Positions 43,484 through 54,495 are shown, counted from the first letter of the stretch. The stretch: 64,000 bases of DNA from Ruegeria sp. 6PALISEP08 (GCF_001238295.1 NZ_LGXZ01000010.1:1-64000), one strand, 5' to 3'. The notes: generated by a model not told the origin, from the sequence alone. Made by a program: numbers and translations.

Positions 43484-43780
43484 TCACCGTACGCGCCGTT
43501 TTCCCGGAACTTTCGAACGAAAGCTGGGCGGGCGTTTTCGGACCCAGTTCAGGAACTTTTCAAGCCTTGGATGCGCGCGCAGGGCCTCGACCGTGTTGTA
43601 GTTGCGCGCCAGTTCGGCCTCGGTCAGGGTGGCATGGACTTCTTTGTGGCAGATCTGATGCAACAGAACCGTTGGTCCGCCCTTGCCTCCTTTGAGTTTT
43701 GGGGTCAGATGATGCAGGCTGCCGCCTCCGTCGGGGATTGGGCGGTCGCAAAGCGGGCAGATCGGATCGCTGTTCGTCAT
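43484..43780 (-). CDS. Small HNH-type zinc-finger protein
   Basis: A 98-residue protein with Zn-type Cys pair CPLCDRP near the N-terminus and HHLTPKLKGGKGG followed by LLHQICHKEVHA, the His/Asn/His-like HNH fold with further Cys and His ligands, and a strongly basic C-terminus (RKRPPSFRSKVPGKRR). It is probably a nucleic-acid-binding or nicking protein of unknown role; such stand-alone HNH proteins are common on Rhodobacteraceae chromosomes. The ATG at 43778-43780 is used. It is convergent with the VOC gene and divergent from the flavoprotein gene. Confidence 0.7.
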   Translation of the reverse strand: MTNSDPICPLCDRPIPDGGGSLHHLTPKLKGGKGGPTVLLHQICHKEVHATLTEAELARNYNTVEALRAHPRLEKFLNWVRKRPPSFRSKVPGKRRVR

Positions 43781-43828
43781 GATGGTTTGAAACTTGCGCC
43801 TAAGAACGGCGAAGGCAAGAGGATGTGA

Positions 43829-45010
43829 ATGGCGCAGGCAGTGGTGATCGGAGCAGGCCCCGCCGGGTTGATGGCCGCCGAGCAACTGGCTGCCGCAGGG
43901 CATTCTGTGCTGGTCGCCGAGGCCAAGCCGTCAGTCGCGCGCAAGTTTTTGATGGCTGGAAAATCTGGGCTGAACCTAACCAAAGACGAGCCATTCGACA
44001 CCCTGATCCAATCTTATGGCGAGGCTGCGGATTGGTTGCAGCCGATGATTTCCGCTTTCGATGCCGAAGCGGTGCAGCATTGGGCGCGTGATCTGGGCCA
44101 GCCCTTGTTCACTGGCTCAACCGGTCGGGTTTTTCCCGAGGCTATGAAAGCCTCACCCCTATTGCGGGCCTGGCTGGCCCGGTTGGGCGTTGCAAGGGTC
44201 GATGTCAAAACCCGCTGGCGCTGGACAGGCTGGGAAGGTGAGGCGCTGATGTTCGACACCCCGGACGGGAAGCAAGGCGTTTCGGCAGATGTCACCGTGC
44301 TGGCGTTGGGCGGGTCAAGCTGGGCGCGCCTTGGTTCGGACGGTCAATGGGCCCATGTTCTTGCCAGCAGAGGTGTAGCTCTGGCTCCTTTCGAGCCTGC
44401 AAATTCAGCTTTATCCGTTGAATGGAGCTCCCACATGCAGCCGCATTTGGGGGCAGCGTTGAAATCTGTTTGGTGGATGGCAGGCGATTTTGAAAGCCGC
44501 GGGGAAGCCGCGATTTCTGCAAAAGGGCTGGAGGGCGGCGGGCTGTATACACTCACCCCGGCCTTGCGCGCAGGGCTGCCGTTGTTTGTGGATTTGGTGC
44601 CCGATTTGGATCAGCAGATTCTACAAGCGCGCTATGCCGCGAAACGGTCGAAAGCCACCCTGTCGCAGTGGTTGAGGAAGTCGCTGAACCTATCCCCTCA
44701 GAAAGTCGCGTTGTTTCACGAGATGGCGAAACGCAGTGGCGTAACTCAGTCCGATCAGGTTGCCGCGTTGAAGAACCTTCCCATCCTGCACTCCGGTCTG
44801 CGTCCGATGGACGAAGCAATCTCGACGGCAGGGGGCGTGAAGAGGGCGTCGTTGGATGATGGGTTAATGCTGACCGCGTTGCCGGGTGTGTTCTGCGCCG
44901 GAGAAATGCTGGATTGGGAGGCCCCCACAGGGGGCTATTTGCTGACGGCCTGTCTGGCCACCGGACGATGGGCCGGTCTTGCAGCCGCAGATTGGCTGGA
45001 TAAGAAGTAG
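43829..45010 (+). CDS. TIGR03862-type flavoprotein (HI0933-like NAD(P)/FAD oxidoreductase)
   Basis: A 393-residue flavoprotein. FAD-binding GAGPAGLMAAEQLA starts at residue 8, then KFLMAGKSGLNLT (the family's conserved Gly/Asn loop), VLALGGSSWARLGSDG in the middle, and a C-terminal GVFCAGEMLDWEAPTGGYLL that contacts FAD again. The reaction is unknown for this family. It ends one base before the convergent holA stop. Confidence 0.85.
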   Translation: MAQAVVIGAGPAGLMAAEQLAAAGHSVLVAEAKPSVARKFLMAGKSGLNLTKDEPFDTLIQSYGEAADWLQPMISAFDAEAVQHWARDLGQPLFTGSTGRVFPEAMKASPLLRAWLARLGVARVDVKTRWRWTGWEGEALMFDTPDGKQGVSADVTVLALGGSSWARLGSDGQWAHVLASRGVALAPFEPANSALSVEWSSHMQPHLGAALKSVWWMAGDFESRGEAAISAKGLEGGGLYTLTPALRAGLPLFVDLVPDLDQQILQARYAAKRSKATLSQWLRKSLNLSPQKVALFHEMAKRSGVTQSDQVAALKNLPILHSGLRPMDEAISTAGGVKRASLDDGLMLTALPGVFCAGEMLDWEAPTGGYLLTACLATGRWAGLAAADWLDKK

Positions 45011-45011
45011 T

Positions 45012-46040
45012 TCAACGTGATCGGGCCAGCATCGCAAGGCGGATCATGGCGCGTTCCACCAGGGCCATGGCGGGTGCAGTTTGCCCTGCGGACCGAAGCG
45101 ACAAATCCGTGTCTGTCAGAACTGTCAGCGCAGTTTGCAGTTTAGGTGCACCCCACCCCTGCGCCTGCCGCAGAATACGGTCCCGTCGCTTGCCATAAAC
45201 CGGTGGGCGCAGTTTTCCGATGCCCTGTGCCGCACCGCCCGGATCAGAGGCGCAGGCATAAAGCGTGCGAAAGTGTCGGGTCGCGCCAATGCACAGTGTC
45301 ACGCCGTTGGTCCCCTGTGCCTGCAAGCGCCGGATCAACGGTCCGATCTCGCCCGCGCGACCATCGGCCACCACGTTTAGAACATCGTCCAACGCGGCCT
45401 CGGTCGAGCGCGGGGCGCAGGCTTCGATGTCTTCTATAGTCAAATCTGAACTGTCCCCACGTTTGTAAAGCGACAGTTTCTCAACGGTTTGGGTGAAATC
45501 ACCGGGGCTAAGGCTGACGGCCAGCTCGCTTATGACAGACATGACTTCGTGGGGTATGTTCTTCAGCCCCGCCGTGGCCAGAACCCGTTCCACCTCGGCG
45601 CGGGAGGGCGGGTCGTCATAGATGCCCACCGCATAAGCTGCGGGGTGTCCTTCAAACGCTTTGCGAATTTTCGAGCTGGGTTTCAGCTGTCCGGCCGTCA
45701 CGATGATCTGTGCGTCTCCGGGTGCCCAATCCTCAAGCGCGGTCAGAATCGAAGGTGCTGCGGTTTCGGTGGCGTCTTCGACAAATACCGCGCGGGGGCC
45801 TGGGAAGAAACCAACGGCTTTGACCGCGTCCAACAGCAACGCGGGGTCACCGCGCAATTCGCCACCCGGCAGGCGAGTCAGGCGCATTTCCTCTTCGGCA
45901 CCGGGACCAAGCAATGCAGCCAGAACCTGCTGGCGTTTGAGTGCGACCCGCATCGCATCCGCGCCATAAATCAGCAACCCGGTCTTGTCCGCGTCCGGTT
46001 TGGTAAAATACCCATCAGCCTCGCGCGGGCTCAGCTTCAT
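45012..46040 (-). CDS. holA: DNA polymerase III delta subunit
   Basis: A 342-residue clamp-loader subunit that opens the beta sliding clamp. The N-terminal segment GLLIYGADAMRVALKRQQVLAALLG, the middle VEDATETAAPSILTALEDWAPGDAQII and the C-terminal helical LSLYKRGDSSDLTIEDIEACAP plus RRLQAQGTNGVTLC are typical of HolA. It shares ATGA with the preceding lptE gene, the usual leuS-lptE-holA order in proteobacteria. Confidence 0.9.
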   Translation of the reverse strand: MKLSPREADGYFTKPDADKTGLLIYGADAMRVALKRQQVLAALLGPGAEEEMRLTRLPGGELRGDPALLLDAVKAVGFFPGPRAVFVEDATETAAPSILTALEDWAPGDAQIIVTAGQLKPSSKIRKAFEGHPAAYAVGIYDDPPSRAEVERVLATAGLKNIPHEVMSVISELAVSLSPGDFTQTVEKLSLYKRGDSSDLTIEDIEACAPRSTEAALDDVLNVVADGRAGEIGPLIRRLQAQGTNGVTLCIGATRHFRTLYACASDPGGAAQGIGKLRPPVYGKRRDRILRQAQGWGAPKLQTALTVLTDTDLSLRSAGQTAPAMALVERAMIRLAMLARSR

Positions 46041-46526
46041 GTGGCCAGATCCGGCGTTGAATTCAGACGGTTCACGATCTGGCTCGACAGAATCACCATC
46101 AGGCGTTCTTTGGCGTCACGCTCGTCAGCCAAGGTAGAAACGGTTGAACCTGCAGCGGAATAGGCCACAAAGTCGGTCGCAGTGCCCGAAGCCACGATCT
46201 GTCCGGTTGCGTTGGACCGCAGCGTATACTGGGCCCGCCCGTCAATCGTGTACCGTTGTGTTTCATTCGTCGTGGTGATCGCAGCCCCACGCGTCACGGT
46301 CGAGACCCGCACGTCCAGTTTGTACGCGCTGACCGCGTCGGCGCTGCGGCCCAGTTGCTGTTCCAGATTCTGCACCAGAAGGTAGCTGTCGACCGTGTTC
46401 GGCTCGGACACAGCAACTTTGCCGTACAACTGCGAACCCGTTCCCCCGGGCGCATAGACCGGTTGAAAGCCACAGGCTGCGCCAAGAAAACAGGCGGCCA
46501 GCGGCATCAGCATAAGGGTTCTGCGG

Positions 46527-46540
<14 letters not shown>
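46037..46540 (-). CDS. lptE: LPS-assembly lipoprotein LptE
   Basis: A 167-residue lipoprotein. The signal peptide ends in the lipobox LGAAC near residue 24, then [10 protein letters not shown], the family's hallmark after the lipid-linked Cys. LptE plugs the LptD barrel and helps place LPS in the outer leaflet. Its start lies 14 bases inside leuS, and its stop overlaps holA. Lipid A genes are located elsewhere in the window, at 35-38 kb. Confidence 0.88.
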
Positions 46541-49082
<2,542 letters not shown>

Positions 49083-49102
49083 TGTGCGGTCCTTCGTGAA
49101 TG

Positions 49103-49126
49103 AAAACGCCGGGTGTGAACCCGGCG
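49103..49126 (-). terminator. Intrinsic terminator after the DUF3576 gene
   Basis: CGCCGGGT (49107-49114) and ACCCGGCG (49119-49126) pair perfectly with a 4-base loop. Read leftward the stem is followed by TTTTC (complement of 49102-49106). It sits in the gap between the DUF3576 gene and leuS. Confidence 0.8.
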
Positions 49127-49154
49127 TGGTAATATTGTGATTTTCGGCGGGTTG

Positions 49155-49640
49155 CTAGAACTTGTTGTCCGCGATGCGCAACTGGCGCGCGCGAGAGAGG
49201 ATCGCATCCTCGACCGCACGGGTGGTTGACGCGCTTACGGGAGCTCCGCCGCTGGATTGCAGCGCAACGGACAAGGATCTTGCAGCCAACGCCGGGTCGC
49301 TGATGTGGACAGTGGCGCGATACGAGCGCCCGCCGCCCGGAGGGGTGCCGTAACCCGTTACAATGACACCGGTAAACGGATCGACCTCTTGTACGGGCAG
49401 GAAGCTCAGCACATCCAGAGAGGCCGCCCATATATAGCGGTTCACATTTGTAACCTGCTCGGCTGTGCTGCGGTCGAAAATGTCCCAAATGGTCGAACGG
49501 TTGGGGTCGTTCAGTTCACGCTCGTCAGAGTTGCCGCCAGCAAGATTGGGGGTGTAGGTCGTCGAGGCGCTTTGATTCTGTCCACATGCCGAAATAGCGG
49601 CGGTCAACATGATCAATCCCAAAATCGTCGGCAGGCGCAT
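49155..49640 (-). CDS. DUF3576 lipoprotein
   Basis: A 161-residue predicted outer-membrane-associated lipoprotein. The signal peptide ends in the lipobox ISAC near residue 19, followed by a Ser/Asn-rich spacer and a domain with RSTIWDIFDRSTAEQVTNVNRYIWAASLDVLSFLP, recognisable as DUF3576, common upstream of leuS in alphaproteobacteria. Function is unknown. The ATG at 49638-49640 is used rather than a TTG 13 codons earlier. Confidence 0.82.
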   Translation of the reverse strand: MRLPTILGLIMLTAAISACGQNQSASTTYTPNLAGGNSDERELNDPNRSTIWDIFDRSTAEQVTNVNRYIWAASLDVLSFLPVQEVDPFTGVIVTGYGTPPGGGRSYRATVHISDPALAARSLSVALQSSGGAPVSASTTRAVEDAILSRARQLRIADNKF

Positions 49641-49863
49641 TGTAAACAGGTCCTGTTTCACTTGTTGTGCAGTATTCAAGGGATACTCCTAGCCAAGGAC
49701 CCCCGCTGCAACAACCCTATTCTTCTGAATTCCCGGTGTACTGCTGGTTTGGCGAGAAAACCGACTGTGGCATCCTTGCACCAATCTGACCTCAATGAGG
49801 CGGCAGCGTTTATGCCAAGCTTGCGCTTTGGGGGCAAAAAGAGCGAAACGGTGTCCGTGCTGA

Positions 49864-49885
49864 GACATATGCTGAGGCATGTGTC
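49864..49885 (+). promoter_or_regulatory. Stem-loop upstream of the porin gene
   Basis: GACATATGC (49864-49872) and GCATGTGTC (49877-49885) form a 9-bp stem with one G-T pair and a 4-base loop, 36 bases before the porin ATG. It may lie in the mRNA leader and affect stability or translation, or be an operator. Confidence 0.4.
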
Positions 49886-49921
49886 GAGTAGATAACTCTT
49901 TTTGAAACCGAGGGAAACAAG

Positions 49922-50944
49922 ATGAAAAAAGTTCTCTTCGCATCGACGGCGCTGATCGCGACCGCAGGCGTTGCAGCAGCTGAAGTTAACTTCAGCGGTT
50001 ACGGCCGTTTTGGTATTGGCTACGTAGAAAACCGTAGCGGTACCATTCCGAACATCTCCACTTCGGGTGGCGTGATCACCACCGTCAACTCCGCATTAGT
50101 TCAAACTGACGACGCGATCCTGGTCTCGCGTTTCCGTCTGAACATCGACGGCATCGTTGAAACCGACGGCGGCGTCCGCTTCGAAGGCCGTGTTCGTCTG
50201 CAAGCTGACGAAGACAGCAGCACAGGTGAAGCAAATGCTGCTGGCCTGAACGGCGCGCGCTTCTCGGTCATCTACGGTGGTCTGCGTGTTGACGCGGGCA
50301 ACGTTGCAGGTTCGTTCGACAACCTTGCAAACTACTACGGCAACGAAGTAGGTCTGGAACTGTTCGCAGGTCAGTATTCGGGTGTTAACTATAACTTCCT
50401 GGCTTACTCGTCGACCGGTTCGGGTGCGAACGCTGTGTTCTTCCAGTACGCCGTTGGTGACTTCGCCTTTGGCGCATCTTACGATCAAGCGACCGTAGGT
50501 ATTAACGGTGCACCTGTTGACGCTGACCGCTGGGATATCAGCGCGACGTATACCTTCAACAACATCACCGCTGCTATCGCGTACGGTCAGACCGACGCTG
50601 GCATTGCTGGTGTTAGCGATCCGAGCCTGACCGTTCTGACCCTGGGTGGTGAATGGGGTGACTTCGGTGGTACTCTGTTCGTTGCAGACGACGCAACTCA
50701 GGTTGCAGCAACTGACGGCACCGCATGGGGTCTGTCGGCAACCTACAACGTTGGCGCCGCAACAACCCTGATCTTCGCCTACGGCGACGGTAACGCATCT
50801 GCTGACCTGCAGCAGGTTGCTCTTGGCGCCATCTACGACCTGGGTGGCGGTGCATCGCTGCGCGGTGGTATCGGTGTAAACGACTGTGACAGCTGCGTCG
50901 ACTCGACCGTCGTCGCTGACTTCGGTGCTCAGTTCAACTTCTAA
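49922..50944 (+). CDS. Outer-membrane porin (Rhodobacter type)
   Basis: A 340-residue porin with a signal peptide (about 1-20, VAAA-EVN) followed by NFSGYGRFGIGYVENR, the first strand typical of Rhodobacter-type porins, many alternating beta strands, and the C-terminal aromatic FGAQFNF that targets BAM. Two Cys occur late (CDSCV). It forms a trimeric diffusion channel for small solutes. Codons are strongly biased to the preferred set, as expected for a very abundant protein. The ATG follows GAGGGAAAC. A strong terminator follows, so it is monocistronic. Confidence 0.92.
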   Translation: MKKVLFASTALIATAGVAAAEVNFSGYGRFGIGYVENRSGTIPNISTSGGVITTVNSALVQTDDAILVSRFRLNIDGIVETDGGVRFEGRVRLQADEDSSTGEANAAGLNGARFSVIYGGLRVDAGNVAGSFDNLANYYGNEVGLELFAGQYSGVNYNFLAYSSTGSGANAVFFQYAVGDFAFGASYDQATVGINGAPVDADRWDISATYTFNNITAAIAYGQTDAGIAGVSDPSLTVLTLGGEWGDFGGTLFVADDATQVAATDGTAWGLSATYNVGAATTLIFAYGDGNASADLQQVALGAIYDLGGGASLRGGIGVNDCDSCVDSTVVADFGAQFNF

Positions 50945-50966
50945 GCTGATCTGAACCGCAAGGTTT

Positions 50967-50999
50967 AAGGGCGGGTCTTCGGACTCGCCCTTTTCTTTT
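50967..50999 (+). terminator. Intrinsic terminator after the porin gene
   Basis: GGGCGGGTC and GACTCGCCC pair (one G-T) around the loop TTCG (50978-50981), followed by TTTTCTTTT at 50991-50999. It lies 22 bases after the porin stop. Confidence 0.9.
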
Positions 51000-51045
51000 G
51001 CGCCGACTTGGTGTTTTGCTGCGCCAAAGACAGATTGAGGATCCC

Positions 51046-51705
51046 ATGTCGCTGCAAGACATCACCGCACGTATCGCCAAAGCAGAAGCGAAATCAAAGC
51101 GCCCATCGGGCTCTGTCAAACTGATCGCCGTGTCCAAAGTGCAGCCCAATGAACGGGTGCAGGCAGTTTTGGAACAGGGGCACAGGTGTTTCGGTGAGAA
51201 TCGAGTGCAAGAGGCCGCTGGCAAATGGCCAGCCTTCAAGGAACGGTTCGAAGGAATTGATCTGCACCTTATTGGCCCATTGCAGACCAACAAAGCCCGG
51301 CAGGCGATGGAGTTGTGCAACGCGATTCATTCAGTGGATCGGCCCAAACTGGCCCAAACTCTGGCACGTTTGGCACAAGAGATGGGAACCTGCCCGGACC
51401 TGTTCATTCAGGTCAACACAGGTGAGGAAGAGCAGAAGGCTGGTATCCTTCCGGCCGAAGCGGATAGCTTTTTTGCTGAATGCACGGCTTTGGACCTGCC
51501 GGTGCGCGGTCTGATGTGTATCCCTCCTCTCGACGAAGAACCCACGTTGCACTTTGCGCTTCTGGCGAAGATCGCGGCGCGCAACGGGCTGGAAGGATTG
51601 TCGATGGGCATGAGCGGCGATTTCGAGCAGGCCATAGCCTTGGGTGCGACCCACGTACGCGTGGGTTCGGCCATCTTTGGAGAACGGGTCAAACCTCAGG
51701 AATAA
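51046..51705 (+). CDS. PLP homeostasis protein (YggS family)
   Basis: A 219-residue TIM-barrel PLP-binding protein of the YggS/PROSC family, which buffers pyridoxal phosphate and affects amino-acid pools. The PLP Lys lies in KLIAVSKVQPNE near residue 29; GENRVQEAAGKW, HLIGPLQTNK and the C-terminal LSMGMSGDFEQAIALGATHVRVGSAIFG are diagnostic. The ATG at 51046 follows GAGG. It overlaps the convergent L,D-transpeptidase gene by 17 bases. Confidence 0.9.
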   Translation: MSLQDITARIAKAEAKSKRPSGSVKLIAVSKVQPNERVQAVLEQGHRCFGENRVQEAAGKWPAFKERFEGIDLHLIGPLQTNKARQAMELCNAIHSVDRPKLAQTLARLAQEMGTCPDLFIQVNTGEEEQKAGILPAEADSFFAECTALDLPVRGLMCIPPLDEEPTLHFALLAKIAARNGLEGLSMGMSGDFEQAIALGATHVRVGSAIFGERVKPQE

Positions 51706-52189
51706 TCAGACGCGTTCCAAGGGCAATGCGCCCCGCGATCCAGTATAAATGGTTCCGGCGAAAGGCAATGCAGCCTTCGGTCGGATATCCGGGCCTGCGC
51801 CATTGGTGCAGAAAGATCGCTGATCCCCTGCCAGGAACGGCGTTCGGCCAGTTCCAATCTGTCAACAGGACCAAATCGTAAAGCGGATCAGCCCGGCGCA
51901 GTCTTTCGTGACTGAAGGCATGCGGGACGGACACCATTTGATTGTAGTGGCTGTCCGAAACGTCGTCTGACCACAAGTCCTGAGGTCCAATCGGACGCGC
52001 CCAGGAACTGGGCGTCACAATCCTGTCAGCACGGTAGAGCATCCCAACAATTCGATGGCATCCGGTGGGAGTCGCCCCATCACCTTCACGCTTTGAATTG
52101 CTCAATCCCCCTTTGCCAATGGAGCAGGGGAAGGTCCTGCCCAGAAACCGAACGCCGCGCGGGGTCAGCACCAGATCGCCTGGTGTCAC
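51689..52189 (-). CDS. L,D-transpeptidase (YkuD-type) domain protein
   Basis: A 166-residue protein with the YkuD-like catalytic pattern: His in FLHQWRRPGYPTEGCIAF, the Cys nucleophile in TEGC. These enzymes make 3-3 crosslinks in peptidoglycan or attach proteins to it. No signal peptide is visible from the GTG start at 52187-52189, which is odd for a periplasmic enzyme; it may be exported another way or start differently. The GTG overlaps the ribA stop (GTGA), so it is coupled to ribA. Confidence 0.8.
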   Translation of the reverse strand: MTPGDLVLTPRGVRFLGRTFPCSIGKGGLSNSKREGDGATPTGCHRIVGMLYRADRIVTPSSWARPIGPQDLWSDDVSDSHYNQMVSVPHAFSHERLRRADPLYDLVLLTDWNWPNAVPGRGSAIFLHQWRRPGYPTEGCIAFRRNHLYWIAGRIALGTRLIIPEV

Positions 52190-53277
52190 AGCAGATGCCC
52201 TGATTTCGCTGCTTTTGTGGCCAGATACTCCCGATTGTGGGCAGTTTCGCCCACTTTCAAAGGCACACGTTCGGTCACAGCAATCCCCGTCCGCTCCATC
52301 ATTGCGATCTTGGCGGGGTTGTTGGTCAACAGGCGTACCGAATTGAAACCCAGGGACGTCAAAATGTCGGAGCCCAATCTGAAATCCCGTTCGTCATCCT
52401 CAAAACCCAACCTGTGGTTCGCCTCGACCGTGTCAAAGCCCTGATCTTGCAGGAAATAGGCTCGCATCTTGTTGGCAAGCCCAATGCCGCGGCCTTCCTG
52501 ATTGAGATACAGAAGAACGCCAGCACCCTCAGCGCCCATCTGCGCCAGAGCTCCGCGCAATTGCGGACCGCAATCGCATTTCAGGCTGCCCATCAGATCG
52601 CCCGTGAAACAGGCCGAATGCAGTCGGGCCAGCACCGGCTTGTCGCGATCCGGGCGACCGATTTCGACCGCGTAGTGTTCCTCGCCGCCATCTTCGGGGC
52701 GGAATATGTGCAAGCGACCCGCCTCGGACACTTCCATTGGAAGGCGCGCGGCCACCACCTCGTGCAGAGCACTTCGGTCTGCCAGATGAGGTACGGCGCG
52801 TGTATGATCGATGCATGTCAGGCCATGTGAGGCGGCAAATGCCCGCCCGTCCTCGACCGGTACGACGACTGCCGCAGGAAGAATGCGCGCGGATTTTGCC
52901 AGCGCAATCGCAATGCGATGCAGGTTGGCGTTGCCTTGCCGCTCGGTCATTAACGGGCCTTTCATCGGCGCGTTCAGATCGTCCGAGGGATCGGCCACCG
53001 CCTGAACCCAATTGATATCTGCATCCGCCGGAAGCGAAACCCGCGCCAAATCTCCGTCATAGGCCCGTGCCTTGAGGGTTTCGGCTCTCCGTCCTGTAAT
53101 GGCCACTACCGGAGCCCCGAGGTTTTTCAGATCAGCCAGGCGCTGCGGGGTGAGAGTTTCCGCTGAAACAGCAAGAACACTAAAGCCGCTATCATCGGTC
53201 AGCGCTACTGGTACACCCATGCGCAGATCAGCCCGGGCGCGGGCCAGCAATTCAGTGATATCGGGGATGAGACTCAT
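52186..53277 (-). CDS. ribA: GTP cyclohydrolase II with degenerate N-terminal RibB-like domain
   Basis: A 363-residue protein. Residues about 160-363 are GTP cyclohydrolase II, which opens GTP to start riboflavin synthesis: zinc Cys in CFTGDLMGSLKCDCG, then LLYLNQEGRGIGLANKMRAY and the later FNSVRLLTNNP. Residues 1-150 resemble DHBP synthase (RibB) in shape (ARADLRMGVPVALTDD), but the acidic active-site run (DDEDREN type) reads DDSGFSV, so that activity is probably lost. The ATG at 53275-53277 is used. It is cotranscribed with the L,D-transpeptidase gene. Confidence 0.9.
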   Translation of the reverse strand: MSLIPDITELLARARADLRMGVPVALTDDSGFSVLAVSAETLTPQRLADLKNLGAPVVAITGRRAETLKARAYDGDLARVSLPADADINWVQAVADPSDDLNAPMKGPLMTERQGNANLHRIAIALAKSARILPAAVVVPVEDGRAFAASHGLTCIDHTRAVPHLADRSALHEVVAARLPMEVSEAGRLHIFRPEDGGEEHYAVEIGRPDRDKPVLARLHSACFTGDLMGSLKCDCGPQLRGALAQMGAEGAGVLLYLNQEGRGIGLANKMRAYFLQDQGFDTVEANHRLGFEDDERDFRLGSDILTSLGFNSVRLLTNNPAKIAMMERTGIAVTERVPLKVGETAHNREYLATKAAKSGHLL

Positions 53278-53439
53278 CTATGTTACCCTGTAACGTTCAG
53301 CCATTCTCCTAGCTCTTTCGAAAGGAAATGTGAAACATTTCTGTTAACTCTGACACGAACGCGTGAAACCGTTGCAGCAAATCTTGTTGATTGCGTATTC
53401 CACGCGCAAGTGATGGAAAAGCGTTTGGAGGACCGGGAA

Positions 53440-54126
53440 ATGGCTCAACTCAAGAAAATCCTGTTGGTGGATGATGACGAGGATCTGCGCGAGGCGCTCA
53501 GCGAGCAACTTGTCATGACCGAGGATTTCGATGTGTTCGAAGCCTCTGACGGAAGCTCGGCGATGGAACGTGCGCGCGAGGCGATTTATGATCTGGTCAT
53601 TCTGGACGTGGGCCTGCCGGACACCGACGGGCGAGAGCTGTGCCGCCTGATGCGTAAACAAGGCGTAAAAAGCCCTATCCTGATGCTGACCGGTCATGAC
53701 AGCGATGCTGACACAATTCTGGGACTGGATGCAGGCGCGAATGATTATGTCTCGAAACCCTTCAAGTTTCCGGTGCTTTTGGCCCGCATCCGCGCTCAGC
53801 TTCGCCAGCATGAGCAATCGGAAGATGCCGTCTTTGTGCTTGGCCCGTATACGTTCAAACCAGCGATGAAGATGCTGATCACCGAAGAAGATCGCAAAAT
53901 CCGTTTGACCGAGAAGGAAACGAATATTCTCAAATTCCTGTATCGCTCGACCGACGGGGTTGTGGCACGGGATGTGCTCCTGCATGAGGTTTGGGGATAC
54001 AATGCCGGTGTCACCACGCATACGCTGGAAACTCACATCTACCGCCTGCGTCAGAAGATTGAGCCTGATCCATCCAATGCGCGCCTTTTGGTCACAGAAT
54101 CTGGTGGATATCGGCTGGTGTCTTAA
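53440..54126 (+). CDS. cenR: OmpR-family response regulator, CenR-like
   Basis: A 228-residue two-component regulator. The receiver (1-120) has the acidic pocket VDDDED, phospho-acceptor Asp56 in LVILDVGLPDTDG, Thr in MLTGHD and Lys106 in VSKPF. The winged-helix domain (about 130-228) contains LTEKETNILKFLYRS and HEVWGYNAGVTTHTLETHIYRLRQKIEPDP. It closely fits CenR of alphaproteobacteria, an envelope regulator that is essential in Caulobacter and lacks a linked kinase. The ATG at 53440 follows GGAGG at 8 bases; an upstream GTG/ATG is rejected. No histidine kinase gene is adjacent, consistent with an orphan. Confidence 0.85.
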   Translation: MAQLKKILLVDDDEDLREALSEQLVMTEDFDVFEASDGSSAMERAREAIYDLVILDVGLPDTDGRELCRLMRKQGVKSPILMLTGHDSDADTILGLDAGANDYVSKPFKFPVLLARIRAQLRQHEQSEDAVFVLGPYTFKPAMKMLITEEDRKIRLTEKETNILKFLYRSTDGVVARDVLLHEVWGYNAGVTTHTLETHIYRLRQKIEPDPSNARLLVTESGGYRLVS

Positions 54127-54137
54127 CTCGTTGTGGA

Positions 54138-54151
54138 TTGATGTGGATCAA
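54138..54151. promoter_or_regulatory. Perfect FNR-type box TTGAT-N4-ATCAA
   Basis: TTGAT (54138-54142), GTGG, ATCAA (54147-54151): an exact match to the FNR/FnrL consensus. It lies 12 bases after the cenR stop and about 85 bases upstream of a strong terminator, with no protein gene between. Confidence 0.65.
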
Positions 54152-54174
54152 AGTGATACTCTTAAGTCATAATT

Positions 54175-54257
54175 AGGTTACTCCCAACCCGCGCATGTCC
54201 GGGTTATGACATGCACCTCCCTGTTGGACTGCCGGGCCGAATGGCCCGGCTTTTTTT
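54175..54257 (+). ncRNA. Candidate oxygen-responsive small RNA
   Basis: A short segment that could be a transcript of about 75-90 bases. Upstream lie the FNR box and the possible -10 hexamers CATAAT (54168-54173) or GATACT (54155-54160). Inside are a 7-bp stem GCATGTC/GACATGC (54193-54199 with 54208-54214), the single-stranded CACCTCC (54214-54220), identical to the anti-Shine-Dalgarno tail of 16S rRNA, and an intrinsic terminator with seven T. E. coli FnrS is an FNR-driven small RNA with a comparable build. The 5' end is a guess, and the segment could instead be only the 3' end of the cenR mRNA. Confidence 0.4.
54231..54257 (+). terminator. Strong intrinsic terminator downstream of cenR / candidate sRNA
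   Basis: GCCGGGCC (54231-54238) and GGCCCGGC (54243-54250) form a perfect 8-bp stem with loop GAAT, followed by seven T (54251-54257). Confidence 0.93.
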
Positions 54258-54495
54258 GTCAGGGGTGGCGAGTTGAAGTCCGCTTTGAGCCCAATGTTAC
54301 CGATGCTGCGCCTCGAAAGAATGTCTGCAATAGTGATGGGATCATCTGATCCGACAATTCCGGCAGGACACACCATGAAGTTTGTGAACCCGTTTCCCTT
54401 TGTGAAAGACATAGAGAAGTTCGAATGCTTCCAGCCCGCTTTCGCCATATCTGCTAGTTCTTCGATGTCGCATGTCCCGGGATAGGTTTGCCGCG

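Larger units (their letters stand above)
54127..54495. other. 369-base non-coding stretch with FNR-type box and terminated short segment
   Basis: No protein gene is seen. The left 130 bases hold an FNR-like palindrome, possible promoter elements, a stem-loop, a CACCTCC element and a strong intrinsic terminator. From about 54260 to 54495 I see nothing recognisable. Confidence 0.6.
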
